A stretch of DNA of 20,193 bases from a virus. Position 1 is the first letter of the stretch, and each line of letters begins with the position of its first letter. This document shows, one piece after another, positions 6,861-14,506 of this stretch. The DNA lies in the IMG/VR virus record IMGVR_UViG_3300022745_000162, positions 1-20,193 of that record, one strand, 5' to 3'. The position numbers and the translations under genes are program-made. The notes under the pieces are model-generated. The model searched no databases. It had not been told where the DNA came from and saw nothing but the letters and a program-made list of their open reading frames with translations.

Positions 6861-7795
6861 TAACCGTGAAACCCCTCATCATTTACCATGACAACTGCGC
6901 CGACGGCTTCGGAGCAGCCTTCGCCGCGTGGCTCAAGTTCGGCGATGATGCCGATTACCTACCCATGCAATACAACCAACCCCTGGATCCGAGTAAGGTT
7001 CAGTATGAGGACCGAGATGTTTACATCCTGGACTTCAGCTTCCCCAAGGAAACCATGGAGAAACTGCTGTCTGCTGCTTCTCATTTGGTTTGGCTGGACC
7101 ATCACAAGACCGCGTTCGAGATGTGGTGCGGAGGCATCCCTGACAGCGAACACTACATCAGATGCGACGACAAGCGTCAGATCTTCCTGGTCAACTTCAA
7201 GTCCGGTGCCATGCTGGCGTGGGAGCACTTCCACCCGGGCACCCTGGTGCCGTACCTCATCCAGCTGATCGACGACAGGGATCGGTGGGTGTTCCAGTAC
7301 GGGGAGGAGAGCCGCGCCCTGCACGCTGCGCTCTCCCTGCGCCGCCCCTGGACGTTCAAGGACTGGGCCGCGCTGCTACCCAGAGAAGTGCTGCCTAACG
7401 AACCCAATGAGACGCACGCCGGGGTGTTGGCCATAGCTGAAGGCCGGACGATCCTCCGCTACCAAGCCCAGCAGGTGGAGGAGAGCGCCAAGCGGGCGCT
7501 GCCGTGTTGCATTCCCTGGAGCGATACGCTTACCCCTCGCGCAGCGTCCGAAGGCATGGCGGTGAACACGCCGAACAACATCAGCGAGGTCGGCCACGCC
7601 CTGGCCAAGCAGTCCGGCACCTACGGGTTGGTGTGGTACTACGACGCCAAGGACAAGGTGGCGCAATGCTCCCTGCGCAGCATCGGGGACTACGACGTGA
7701 GCGCCATCGCCAAGGCGTTCGGCGGGGGCGGGCATCAGAACGCAGCAGGGTTCCGGGTGTCCGTGCCGCGCCTGCTCGAATGGTTGAAGGGGTGA
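6857..7795 (+). CDS. DHH-family phosphoesterase
   Basis: A 312-residue predicted metal-dependent phosphoesterase of the DHH/DHHA1 superfamily (RecJ, NrnA/pAp phosphatase relatives). Visible motifs: motif I YHDNCADGFGAA (10-21), motif II DFSFP (59-63), motif III with the name-giving LDHHKT (80-85), an acidic LIDDRDRW (137-144), and a DHHA1 signature GGGGHQNAAGF (289-299). Such enzymes cleave short oligonucleotides, cyclic dinucleotides or 3'-phosphorylated nucleotides; the substrate cannot be read from sequence. It lies between the PLP enzyme and the DNA transferase, with GTGA coupling upstream and 5 nt before the next gene. The GTG at 6866 (residue 4) has a better AGGTGA site 5 nt upstream and may be the true start. 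Confidence 0.9.
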   Translation: MITVKPLIIYHDNCADGFGAAFAAWLKFGDDADYLPMQYNQPLDPSKVQYEDRDVYILDFSFPKETMEKLLSAASHLVWLDHHKTAFEMWCGGIPDSEHYIRCDDKRQIFLVNFKSGAMLAWEHFHPGTLVPYLIQLIDDRDRWVFQYGEESRALHAALSLRRPWTFKDWAALLPREVLPNEPNETHAGVLAIAEGRTILRYQAQQVEESAKRALPCCIPWSDTLTPRAASEGMAVNTPNNISEVGHALAKQSGTYGLVWYYDAKDKVAQCSLRSIGDYDVSAIAKAFGGGGHQNAAGFRVSVPRLLEWLKG

Positions 7796-7800
7796 GCGCG

Positions 7801-8793
7801 ATGGACTACCGCCTCGCTGAAAACCGCAGGGAGTACTTCGATGCTCTCTACACGATGAACCTGCGCCATGGCGTGATGCCGGGGCTTGTCTACCTCTACA
7901 TGCCCGCGCTGTCCGAGCGATTCGGCTGGGGCGCAGAGCAGAAACTGTGGTTCGCCTTTCTGAACGGAATGACCCAGAACCCGATCACCTCGCTGCGAAT
8001 GCTCGAGCGGCTGCCCGAGTGCCCGCCCGCTGGGGCGGAGCTGACCGGGTTCTCCGACTGGTTCAACCGGGAATGGTCGACGCTGCAATTTGATACGGAC
8101 CGCCGCTATCAGAAAGCAGATACCGTGTCTGCTATCAAGGCGTACGCTAAGACGGTGTCGGAGCACGGCACCCAAGAGGCGATGCTGACCGGCGAGTACT
8201 CCGCACTGTGGGAGCTGGTGCGCGGGCACTACTACTCGTTCGGCCGTCTGTCCGCATTCAGCTACCTGGAGTATGTCTACCTGAATGGGTTCGGCTCTGA
8301 CTGCGACGACCTGGTGTTCGGCGACAAGTCGGGCAGCAAATCACACCGCAACGGGATGTTCTTCTTGCTCGGTATGGATCACCTGGTCTGGGACAAGCGT
8401 CAACCGGGCTCTCACGACGGCAGCTACACGGATTTCAAGAAGATGTGCGCCTGGCTCGAGCGCCAGGCAGAAGACTACCTGGAGTCGGTTCGCGATAACC
8501 CGCTCCTGGAGCGGTACGTCAGCAAGTTTACTCTGGAGTCCAACCTCTGCACGTTCAAGAATCATTTCTTCGGTCGACGCTACCCCGGGGTCTATGCCGA
8601 TATGGCGTGGGAGCGTATCCAGTGGGCTGACGAGCGAGGCCAGCAGCCGTACACTGAGGTGTTCAAAGAGGTCCGCCAGTCGCTACCCGCGTGGCTCCGC
8701 GCCGAATGCGAAGCCAAGCCCCTCACCCTGAAGCAGAAAGCCGCGCTGTTTCCGGAGACCGGGTCGCCTTATCGTGGAGAGCACTTCCTATGA
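7801..8793 (+). CDS. Amino acid:DNA transferase-like enzyme (aGPT-PPlase family) for thymidine hypermodification
   Basis: A 330-residue, mostly helical protein matching my recollection of the phage amino acid:DNA transferase group, first predicted as alpha-glutamyl/putrescinyl-thymine pyrophosphorylases. These displace the pyrophosphate of an activated 5-hydroxymethyluracil in DNA with an amino acid. Characteristic stretches are VMPGLVYLYMP (25-35), KLWFAFLNGMTQNPITS (48-64), LQFDTDRRYQK (95-105), YYSFGRLSAFSYLEYV (144-159) and a very distinctive GSKSHRNGMFFLLGMD (178-193). The gene has a good site (GGGGTGA) before ATG 7801, and its end overlaps the kinase start as ATGA. The adjacent kinase, helical-domain protein and hydroxymethylase strongly support the assignment. 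The transferred amino acid (glycine, serine or other) cannot be inferred. Identification is from memory of the family, not a search. Confidence 0.8.
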   Translation: MDYRLAENRREYFDALYTMNLRHGVMPGLVYLYMPALSERFGWGAEQKLWFAFLNGMTQNPITSLRMLERLPECPPAGAELTGFSDWFNREWSTLQFDTDRRYQKADTVSAIKAYAKTVSEHGTQEAMLTGEYSALWELVRGHYYSFGRLSAFSYLEYVYLNGFGSDCDDLVFGDKSGSKSHRNGMFFLLGMDHLVWDKRQPGSHDGSYTDFKKMCAWLERQAEDYLESVRDNPLLERYVSKFTLESNLCTFKNHFFGRRYPGVYADMAWERIQWADERGQQPYTEVFKEVRQSLPAWLRAECEAKPLTLKQKAALFPETGSPYRGEHFL

Positions 8794-9371
8794 AGCACGT
8801 CATACTCCGAGTCGCCGGCACCTTTGGGTCGGGTAAGACCACCGCAGTGCGACAGTTCCTGGACGGCTACCCTTGCCAGGAGCTCCGCAGCGGGGGTAAG
8901 ATCGCGGGCTACCAGGTTGACCTGAGCTCTCGCGGCATCTCAACCCCGCTGTACGTTGTCGGCAAGTACGACAACGTCTGCGGCGGCACAGACGCTATCA
9001 AAACTCAGGCCGAGATCGCCGAGCGGGTGCTCAAGGCGCACACCCTGGGTCACGTACTGTACGAGGGGGCGCTGGTCTCGGCCAGCGGGTTCGCCGGGGC
9101 AGTGACTGCCGCCGTGGAGCCCACTGGCTGCGCTGTCTACGCGTACCTGGACACTCCGCAGGAGCTCTGCATCGAGCGGGTCAAGGGTCGCCGCGCGGCG
9201 GCGGGTAACGAGAAGGAGTTCGACCCTAAGAACCTGATTCAAAAGTTCGGCAGCGTCGTCAGCACTTACCGGGCTATGCGCAACACTCCCGGCTGCGACG
9301 TCCGCCTGATCAACCACCAAGATCCCCACAACCAGCTGCTCAGCATCATACAGGAGTACGACAATGATTGA
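8790..9371 (+). CDS. 5-hydroxymethyldeoxyuridine DNA kinase-like P-loop kinase
   Basis: A 193-residue P-loop kinase. Walker A is GTFGSGKTT (10-18). The stretch VVGKYDNVCGGTDAIK (56-71) has the GxY..CGGxD pattern I associate with phage 5-hmdU DNA kinases, followed by VLYEGALVS (89-97) at the Walker B position and a lid-like basic run RVKGRR (130-135). The expected reaction is phosphorylation of the hydroxymethyl group of 5-hmdU in DNA, possibly to the pyrophosphate, to make the leaving group used by the transferase encoded just upstream (ATGA overlap). Its own end overlaps the next gene by 8 nt (ATGATTGA). An adenylate- or dNMP-kinase role is the main alternative, but context argues against it. 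Confidence 0.8.
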   Translation: MKHVILRVAGTFGSGKTTAVRQFLDGYPCQELRSGGKIAGYQVDLSSRGISTPLYVVGKYDNVCGGTDAIKTQAEIAERVLKAHTLGHVLYEGALVSASGFAGAVTAAVEPTGCAVYAYLDTPQELCIERVKGRRAAAGNEKEFDPKNLIQKFGSVVSTYRAMRNTPGCDVRLINHQDPHNQLLSIIQEYDND

Positions 9372-10281
9372 CGAATGTCCGGTCGCCCGCCCAACCTGGG
9401 AGACTGTCCGCAGCGTGGACGCGGTGCTCTACTACACGTGGGAGCGTGAAGCCATCCGCCTCGCCCGGGAGAACGGCCACACCGCCCCCTACACCTCGGA
9501 CCCTATCCTCGCCCGGTACAAGTTCACCAACGTCCGCCGTCGCGACGACCGGGTGTCCCGGTGGATCATCGAGAACCTGATTGAGCCCGCCGTGGACAAC
9601 GTCGACGAGTACCTCTGGTTCACGTTGCTCATCGCTCGGTTGATCAACTGGCCCCCGTCGCTGCGGGCGCTCATCGACGCCGGGGTGCTGCCCACCTCAC
9701 CGTCAGAATTTGACGCCGAGGAGTTCATCCGCGTGGTCGAGGGCTGCAAGGCCGACGGCAAGAAGGTCTACAGCGGAGCGTACATGGTGTACCCCACGCG
9801 GGCCGAGCCCTCAGCGCCCAAGTCCCGGCTGCTGGCGGAGCGTATCCTGAGCGGAGTGATTGCGAACAGCGAAGCGATACACCGCGTCGTTTGGCTCGAC
9901 GATACGCTCAGCGTGCGGTCGATAGTGGAAATCTTGGCGCAGTGTTTCGGCATCAGCACGTTTATGGCGGGGCAGGCGACCGCTGACCTGACGTACACCG
10001 GGCTGGAGTTCTCCGACCTGTACACCTATGCCCCAATCGGCCCGGGCAGCTCGCGCGGACTGAATTACTTGTTCAACCGGGCACCGGGTGCGGGCTGGGG
10101 GCAAGATGACTTCAACCGCAAGCTCATCGACATTCGCGGTGAGATCATCGTGCGGCTGGAGATCGAGGATCTGACCCTGCACGATGTGCAGAACGTCATG
10201 TGCGAGTACAGCAAGTATGCCCGCGCGGTGCTCGGCGAGGGCATGCCCAAGAACCTCTACACGCCTGAACAGGAGTTCTGA
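9364..10281 (+). CDS. 5-hmdU DNA kinase helical-domain protein (HMUDK_hel-like)
   Basis: A 305-residue protein matching the all-helical domain associated with 5-hmdU DNA kinases (Pfam HMUDK_hel, as I recall it). Signature stretches are TWEREAIRL (25-33), PYTSDPILARYKFTNVRRRDD (42-62), LIARLINWPPSL (89-100), KKVYSGAYMVYP (133-144), FMAGQATADLTYT (200-212) and GPGSSRGLN (226-234). The NVRRRDDRVSRWI core probably contacts DNA. Here it is a free-standing protein encoded directly after the small P-loop kinase. It may therefore be a partner subunit of that kinase, or a second DNA-modification enzyme related to the pyrophosphorylase-type glycosylase fold. It is followed after 2 nt by the hydroxymethylase gene. 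The family match is strong; the biochemical role is inferred. Confidence 0.78.
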   Translation: MIDECPVARPTWETVRSVDAVLYYTWEREAIRLARENGHTAPYTSDPILARYKFTNVRRRDDRVSRWIIENLIEPAVDNVDEYLWFTLLIARLINWPPSLRALIDAGVLPTSPSEFDAEEFIRVVEGCKADGKKVYSGAYMVYPTRAEPSAPKSRLLAERILSGVIANSEAIHRVVWLDDTLSVRSIVEILAQCFGISTFMAGQATADLTYTGLEFSDLYTYAPIGPGSSRGLNYLFNRAPGAGWGQDDFNRKLIDIRGEIIVRLEIEDLTLHDVQNVMCEYSKYARAVLGEGMPKNLYTPEQEF

Positions 10282-10283
10282 AC

Positions 10284-11324
10284 ATGGAACTGGTCGTCCG
10301 CAACGTCAACGAGGCTTTCAGCGAGATCTTCTGGAAGTTGAAAGTGCTCAACCTGCAGCCGGAGCAGACCCGTAACGGTCCCGCACTAGTGTACCCGGAG
10401 CCCGTCACCACGGTGTACAAGTACCCGGCGGAGCGGGTGCTCTTCCACCCCGGGCGGGACGCCAACCCCGTGTTCCACCTGATGGAGTGCATCTGGATGC
10501 TCGCGGGGCGGAACGACGTCGCCTTCCTGCAGCAGTTCAACTCGCGCATGGGGACGTACAGCGACGACGGTAAGTCGTTCAACGCTGCCTACGGCCACCG
10601 CTGGCGCCGGCACTTCGGGCGTGACCAACTGGTGGACCTGGTGCGACTGCTGCGCAAGGACCACTCCACGCGGCAGGCGGTGCTGCAGATCTGGGACAGC
10701 GCCGACCTCACCCGCAAGACGCTTGACAAGGCGTGCAACACGCAGGTGATGTTTGACGTCCGCGCGGGGCGACTGAACATGACCGTGATCAACCGCAGCA
10801 ACGACATCTGGTGGGGGGCCTACGGCGCCAACGCGGTGCACTTCAGCTTCCTGCAGGAGTTCGTAGCCGCAGCTACCGGAATGCGCTTGGGTGTGTACCG
10901 GCAGATGAGCAACAACTTCCACCTCTACACCGAGCTCTACAACGCGCAGCAGTACCTCGTCATGCCGCCCGACCCCGGCATGTACGACCACTACTCGCAC
11001 GGCGAGGTGCGCCCCTCGCCCATCATGCTCGACGGCGAGTACCGGCTCTTCCTGACCGAGTGCGAGATGTTCTGCGCTGACCCCTTCAACGAGCGGGTGC
11101 ACTATGCCAATCCGTTCTTCACGCACGTGGCGCAGCCGATGGCCATGATTAGCCGGGTGCGCAAGACCCATGCGGGCGACGGCATGGGTTACGCGATGAA
11201 GATCCGCGCCGAGGACTGGCGTCGCGCTGCAGTTGAATGGGTGGCTCGCCGGGAGCTCGCCCGCCGCATCGCGAGCGAGAACGCCGAGCTTGGCGCGGTT
11301 CAGTCTGGGGCGCGGCAAAAGTAG
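10284..11324 (+). CDS. Thymidylate synthase-family dUMP hydroxymethylase
   Basis: A 346-residue thymidylate synthase homolog. The catalytic cysteine is Cys151 in KACNTQVMFDV. STRQAVLQIWD (128-138) supplies phosphate-binding arginine positions, RSND (171-174) with the following WWGAYGANAVHFSFLQE forms the nucleotide site, and NFHLYTELY (211-219) matches the HIYxNH segment. Asn183 occupies the position that is Asn in enzymes acting on dUMP and Asp in dCMP hydroxymethylases, so dUMP is the predicted substrate. With kinase, transferase and helical-domain genes directly upstream, the likely product is 5-hydroxymethyl-dUMP rather than dTMP, from methylenetetrahydrofolate and water. A plain thymidylate synthase is the alternative. 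The C-terminus extends about 30 residues past the core. Confidence 0.85.
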   Translation: MELVVRNVNEAFSEIFWKLKVLNLQPEQTRNGPALVYPEPVTTVYKYPAERVLFHPGRDANPVFHLMECIWMLAGRNDVAFLQQFNSRMGTYSDDGKSFNAAYGHRWRRHFGRDQLVDLVRLLRKDHSTRQAVLQIWDSADLTRKTLDKACNTQVMFDVRAGRLNMTVINRSNDIWWGAYGANAVHFSFLQEFVAAATGMRLGVYRQMSNNFHLYTELYNAQQYLVMPPDPGMYDHYSHGEVRPSPIMLDGEYRLFLTECEMFCADPFNERVHYANPFFTHVAQPMAMISRVRKTHAGDGMGYAMKIRAEDWRRAAVEWVARRELARRIASENAELGAVQSGARQK

Positions 11325-11354
11325 TTGCCCGCCGCGCAAAAACCCGCCTATAAT
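11325..11354 (+). promoter_or_regulatory. Sigma70-type promoter for the nucleotide/polymerase operon
   Basis: TTGCCC at 11325-11330 and consensus TATAAT at 11349-11354 are separated by 18 bp, directly after the hydroxymethylase stop. No GATTG-N7-CAATC dyad is nearby, so this promoter should not need the regulator proposed for the two early cassettes. The start would fall near 11361, leaving a leader of about 25 nt. Confidence 0.65.
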
Positions 11355-11361
11355 TGGCTGC

Positions 11362-11385
11362 ATAACTGCTAACTGGAGAACTGAA
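11362..11385 (+). promoter_or_regulatory. Repeated leader and ribosome binding site (copy C)
   Basis: ATAACTGCTAACTGGAGAA precedes the GTG start at 11386 with GGAG 7 nt away. It repeats the ATAACTGnnTAACTGGAGA leader of the early genes although the promoter differs, so the leader is conserved independently of the dyads. Confidence 0.55.
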
Positions 11386-11874
11386 GTGAAGACAACCCTT
11401 GAATTCATTGCCTCAGGCGCGAACGTCTCGCGCTACCACACGGTCACCACCGTGCGCTCGGAGTCCGTGGGGCATCACTCCCACGGCGTGGCGCTGCTCG
11501 CGACGCTGCTGAACCCGCTGGCGTCACGCGCCCTACTGCTCTCGGCGCTCTACCACGACCTGGCCGAGCACCAGACGGGTGACATCCCCTCTCCCGCAAA
11601 GCGGGCCTACGGCATCGGTGAGCAGGTGGCGCAGCTGGAATGCCGGCTCCTGCGTGATGCGGGCATCCCGATGCCCGAGCTCACGCCGGAGGACGAGCGC
11701 ACGCTCTCCCTGGCCGACATCGCGCAGGGGGCGCTGTACTGCGTGTCGGAGATGAACCTCGGCAACAAGGGTGCGCGCGTCATCTACGACCGCTACATGT
11801 CCTACGCTCGCAGCCTGATCCTGGTGGGCCGCGAGCGCGAACTGTTCAACACCATCGAAGGGATGATCCTGTGA
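11386..11874 (+). CDS. HD-domain 5'-deoxynucleotidase (YfbR-like)
   Basis: A 162-residue HD hydrolase. The motifs follow YfbR, which removes phosphate from deoxynucleoside monophosphates: RSESVGHHSHGVALLA (24-39), SALYHDLAEHQTGDIPSPAKR (53-73) with His57-Asp58 as the HD pair, and LSLADIAQGAL (107-117) with Asp111 as the distal metal ligand. In a phage that replaces thymine by 5-hydroxymethyluracil, an enzyme hydrolysing dTMP or other dNMPs would help keep canonical thymidine out of DNA; this role is inferred. The GTG start is supported by GGAG 7 nt upstream. The end overlaps the next gene as GTGA. Confidence 0.85.
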   Translation: MKTTLEFIASGANVSRYHTVTTVRSESVGHHSHGVALLATLLNPLASRALLLSALYHDLAEHQTGDIPSPAKRAYGIGEQVAQLECRLLRDAGIPMPELTPEDERTLSLADIAQGALYCVSEMNLGNKGARVIYDRYMSYARSLILVGRERELFNTIEGMIL

Positions 11875-12284
11875 GCAACGCCAACAGTAAGCAAGTCGCT
11901 GGCGATCATTACCGCACGGCGAGCAGCGGGCTCCAGCATTGGGACATCTGCGCCGAGCACGACGTTCCCTACCTGGAAGGCTGCGCGACCAAGTACCTGA
12001 GCCGGTTCCGCCGCAAGGGCGGCTTGCAAGACCTGCAGAAGGCGGCGCACTACATCGAGAAGCGGCTCGAGAACGCGGGCCGTCGGCATCCCTACGTGCC
12101 GGCAGGCAAGGTCATCGCGTTCCTCGACGACAACGGCATCTTCGGTCCCGAGCGGGAGATCATCCGCATCCTGCTGAACTGGACCGTGGCGCACGACCTC
12201 ATCATCGCTCACGACAAGACTCTGGACCTGATCGCCGTGATGGACGGCTCGGCTCCGGGCGGCGGCTACGTCAATCAGGACTGA
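11871..12284 (+). CDS. DUF3310 protein, T7 gp1.7-like nucleotide kinase
   Basis: A 137-residue protein. Residues 8-49 fit the DUF3310 family: QVAGDHYR, LQHWDICAEHDVPYLEGCATKY, LSRFRRKGGLQDLQKAAHYIEK. The best studied member, T7 gp1.7, is a P-loop-less kinase that phosphorylates dTMP and dGMP. The remaining residues 57-137 are an unrecognised, partly acidic extension. Placed right after a dNMP hydrolase and shortly after the dUMP hydroxymethylase, it is a good candidate for phosphorylating 5-hmdUMP towards the triphosphate; that is inference. Translation is probably coupled to the HD gene (GTGA) and the polymerase gene starts 1 nt after its stop. Confidence 0.82.
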   Translation: MSNANSKQVAGDHYRTASSGLQHWDICAEHDVPYLEGCATKYLSRFRRKGGLQDLQKAAHYIEKRLENAGRRHPYVPAGKVIAFLDDNGIFGPEREIIRILLNWTVAHDLIIAHDKTLDLIAVMDGSAPGGGYVNQD

Positions 12285-12285
12285 G

Positions 12286-14130
12286 ATGTCTACCTGGGTG
12301 TTCGATACCGAAACGCTGCCGAACAGGACACTGTTCTGCGCGTACGACGTCGAGACGGGGGTCTGGTTTGACCTCTGGAGGCACGACGAGGACGCCCCTG
12401 CGCGGCTGGCCCGCTTTGTGCAGCAGCCCGATGCGACGTTCGTAGGTTTCAACAGCCGGTCGTTCGACTCAATCATCGTGGCTGCGTTTTGCGCGGGCCG
12501 CACTGAGTCGCAGATCAAGCGGATCGCCGACGACATCATCGGCAACCGGCTGCAGCCCTGGGACGCGATGCGCAAGTATCGCTTGTGGGACGCTATCATC
12601 GACCACATCGACCTCATCGAAGTCGCTCCCTCATTCGTAGGGCTGAAGGCTTACGGTGCCCGCATGCACATGCCTCGGCTGCAGGACATGCCAGTAGGGC
12701 ACGACCAGGAGATCACCCCCGAGCAAGAGAGCGTCGTGCTCGAGTACTGCCACAACGACGTAGACACCACCGCCGAGCTCCTACGCCACCTAGAGCAAGA
12801 GCTCATGCTGCGCGTGCAGATGAGCCGCAAGTACGGCGTTGACATGCGCAGCAAGTCTGACTCGCAAATGGCCGAACAGGCGTACATCACCCGCATGGGG
12901 CTGCGCCGCAAGGACAACGAAGTACCCGCTACGGTGCGCTACGCTCCCCCGGGCTTCCTGCAGTTCAGAGACGCTGCGCTGCAACAACTCCTGGAGCGGG
13001 TCGCCGCGCACACGTTCAACATGAACCAGTCCAGCGGCCATGTCGTGCTGCCGGACTTCCTCGGCGAGGTGACCGTCAAGTTCGGCTCGGGCGAGTACCA
13101 GCTCGGGGTGGGCGGCATCCACAGCGTGCACGATCGCCAGGTTTGCCACGTGGCTGGCGATGACGTCATCTGCGACATCGACGCTGCGTCGTTCTACCCG
13201 AGCATCATCTTGGAGTGCGGGTTCGTGCCCGCTGGGCTGGGGCAGGCGTTCCTGGACGAGTACCGCAAGATCTACCGTCAGCGCCTTGACGCTAAGAAAG
13301 CGGGCGACAAGGCCACCGACAGCACGCTCAAAATTTCCTTGAATGGAACCTTCGGCAAGCTCGCGTCACGTTATTCCGTGCTGTACGCGCCGGACCTGAT
13401 GCTCGCAGTGACGCTGACAGGGCAATTCACGCTGCTGATGCTCATCGAGTGGCTGGAGGCAGCGGGCGCTACCACCCTGAGCGCCAACACCGACGGCATC
13501 GCGATACGCTATCCTAGAGCCCTGCAAGGCGCCATTGAGGCTACGGTCGCCCGGTTCAGTGAGCTCTCGCGGTTCGTCTTCGAGTTCACCCCCTACCGCG
13601 TGCTGGCGCTGAAGGATGTCAACAACTACATCGCCGTCAAGCCCGACCGCAGCCTCAAAGTCAAGGGTATCTACGCTCCGCTCTCGCTGCGGAAAAACCC
13701 CACTTCGCAGGTTTGCTCGGATGCAATGGGCGCGTGGCTTGCGCACGGCACGCCGTTCGCCGAAACCATAAAAAACGCTGTGTTTGCAGACTTCCTGTCC
13801 GCACGCAACGTAACCGGCGGAGGCACCCAGCAGGGTAAGTACCTGGGCAAGGTGGTGCGGTGGTATCAGTCAACGGATCCCACGCTTGAGCCGCTGCGGT
13901 ATGCGCAGAACGGCAACAAGGTGCCCAAGACTGACGGAGCTCGCGCCTGCATGGAGCTGCCTGACAAGGTCACTCACCCTGGCGACCTCGACTACCTCTG
14001 GTACCGCAAGGAGGCTATCCGCATCGCCGTGGCGGTGGGCTGTGCGCAGTACCTCACGCCGGAAGAGCTCGAGCTGATCGCCCCGCCCCCGAAGAAATCA
14101 CGAAAGAAGGTAACAGATGGACCCCGGTAA
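12286..14130 (+). CDS. Family B DNA polymerase with 3'-5' exonuclease
   Basis: Replicative polymerase of 614 residues, short for family B. Exonuclease motifs are present: Exo I FDTET (6-10), Exo II VGFNSRSFDS (53-62) and Exo III YCHNDVDTT (154-162). Polymerase motif A is CDIDAASFYPSI (296-307), motif B KISLNGTFGK (349-358), motif C SANTDGIAI (399-407) and the KxY-like motif is KGIY. In motif C the usual DTD is NTD, leaving Asp403 as the conserved catalytic acid together with Asp297. A GGIHS motif (276-280) joins exonuclease and polymerase domains. I saw no clear terminal-protein-priming insertions, in keeping with the encoded primase. The C-terminus is basic (KKSRKK) and overlaps the next gene by 14 nt. 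It must copy a template with modified thymines if the upstream cluster is active. Confidence 0.92.
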   Translation: MSTWVFDTETLPNRTLFCAYDVETGVWFDLWRHDEDAPARLARFVQQPDATFVGFNSRSFDSIIVAAFCAGRTESQIKRIADDIIGNRLQPWDAMRKYRLWDAIIDHIDLIEVAPSFVGLKAYGARMHMPRLQDMPVGHDQEITPEQESVVLEYCHNDVDTTAELLRHLEQELMLRVQMSRKYGVDMRSKSDSQMAEQAYITRMGLRRKDNEVPATVRYAPPGFLQFRDAALQQLLERVAAHTFNMNQSSGHVVLPDFLGEVTVKFGSGEYQLGVGGIHSVHDRQVCHVAGDDVICDIDAASFYPSIILECGFVPAGLGQAFLDEYRKIYRQRLDAKKAGDKATDSTLKISLNGTFGKLASRYSVLYAPDLMLAVTLTGQFTLLMLIEWLEAAGATTLSANTDGIAIRYPRALQGAIEATVARFSELSRFVFEFTPYRVLALKDVNNYIAVKPDRSLKVKGIYAPLSLRKNPTSQVCSDAMGAWLAHGTPFAETIKNAVFADFLSARNVTGGGTQQGKYLGKVVRWYQSTDPTLEPLRYAQNGNKVPKTDGARACMELPDKVTHPGDLDYLWYRKEAIRIAVAVGCAQYLTPEELELIAPPPKKSRKKVTDGPR

Positions 14131-14479
14131 CTCGCGCACTGTCTACGTAGTGCAAGTAGACAACCACAAGGACTTGTCGGACGCGAAGCGTTACGGTGCT
14201 CTGCGGGCCGTGTTCAGCAACCCGCGCAAGCCCTACGACACCGACCGCATGATCGCTAAGGCTCGCCGCGAGCTGAACGGCTGGAACGCGGGCGACTACC
14301 TGCTGATGATCGGCGACCCGGCGCTGTGCGCGGTGTGCATGACCGTCGTGGCTGAGAAGGACGACACCGTCAACGTGCTGAGCTGGGACCGCATGAACTT
14401 CCAGTATGCGCCCCAGCGCTGGGACTTCCAGACCCAGCAGCCCTACGACGTCGAAGATTTTGCAACGGCGGACGACTAA
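14117..14479 (+). CDS. Conserved-looking small phage protein of unknown function
   Basis: A 120-residue hypothetical protein. It begins with a beta-like stretch (TVYVVQVDNHKDLSDAKRYG) and ends in an acidic tail (YDVEDFATADD). The middle, GDYLLMIGDPALCAVCMTVVAEKDD, looks like a compact alpha/beta core; two close cysteines (CAVC) are the only metal-site hint. The start at 14117 has AAGG about 6 nt upstream and lies inside the polymerase gene end (14-nt overlap), so the product may assist replication. I do not recognise the family. Confidence 0.7.
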   Translation: MDPGNSRTVYVVQVDNHKDLSDAKRYGALRAVFSNPRKPYDTDRMIAKARRELNGWNAGDYLLMIGDPALCAVCMTVVAEKDDTVNVLSWDRMNFQYAPQRWDFQTQQPYDVEDFATADD

Positions 14480-14506
14480 CCGCCACAACCACAGAAAGGA
14501 AACAAA

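Noticed and set aside
10386-11408. Long minus-strand open frame (340 codons) opposite the hydroxymethylase gene
   Set aside because: It lies exactly antisense to a gene with clear thymidylate synthase motifs, its translation has no recognisable domain, and such shadow frames are common at this GC content.
11871-12284. MazG-type pyrophosphohydrolase for the gene after the HD nucleotidase
   Set aside because: It lacks the EExxE...ExxD helices; the QVAGDHY...HWDICAEH...KYLSRFRRKGG pattern fits DUF3310. The MazG-like protein is at 15798.
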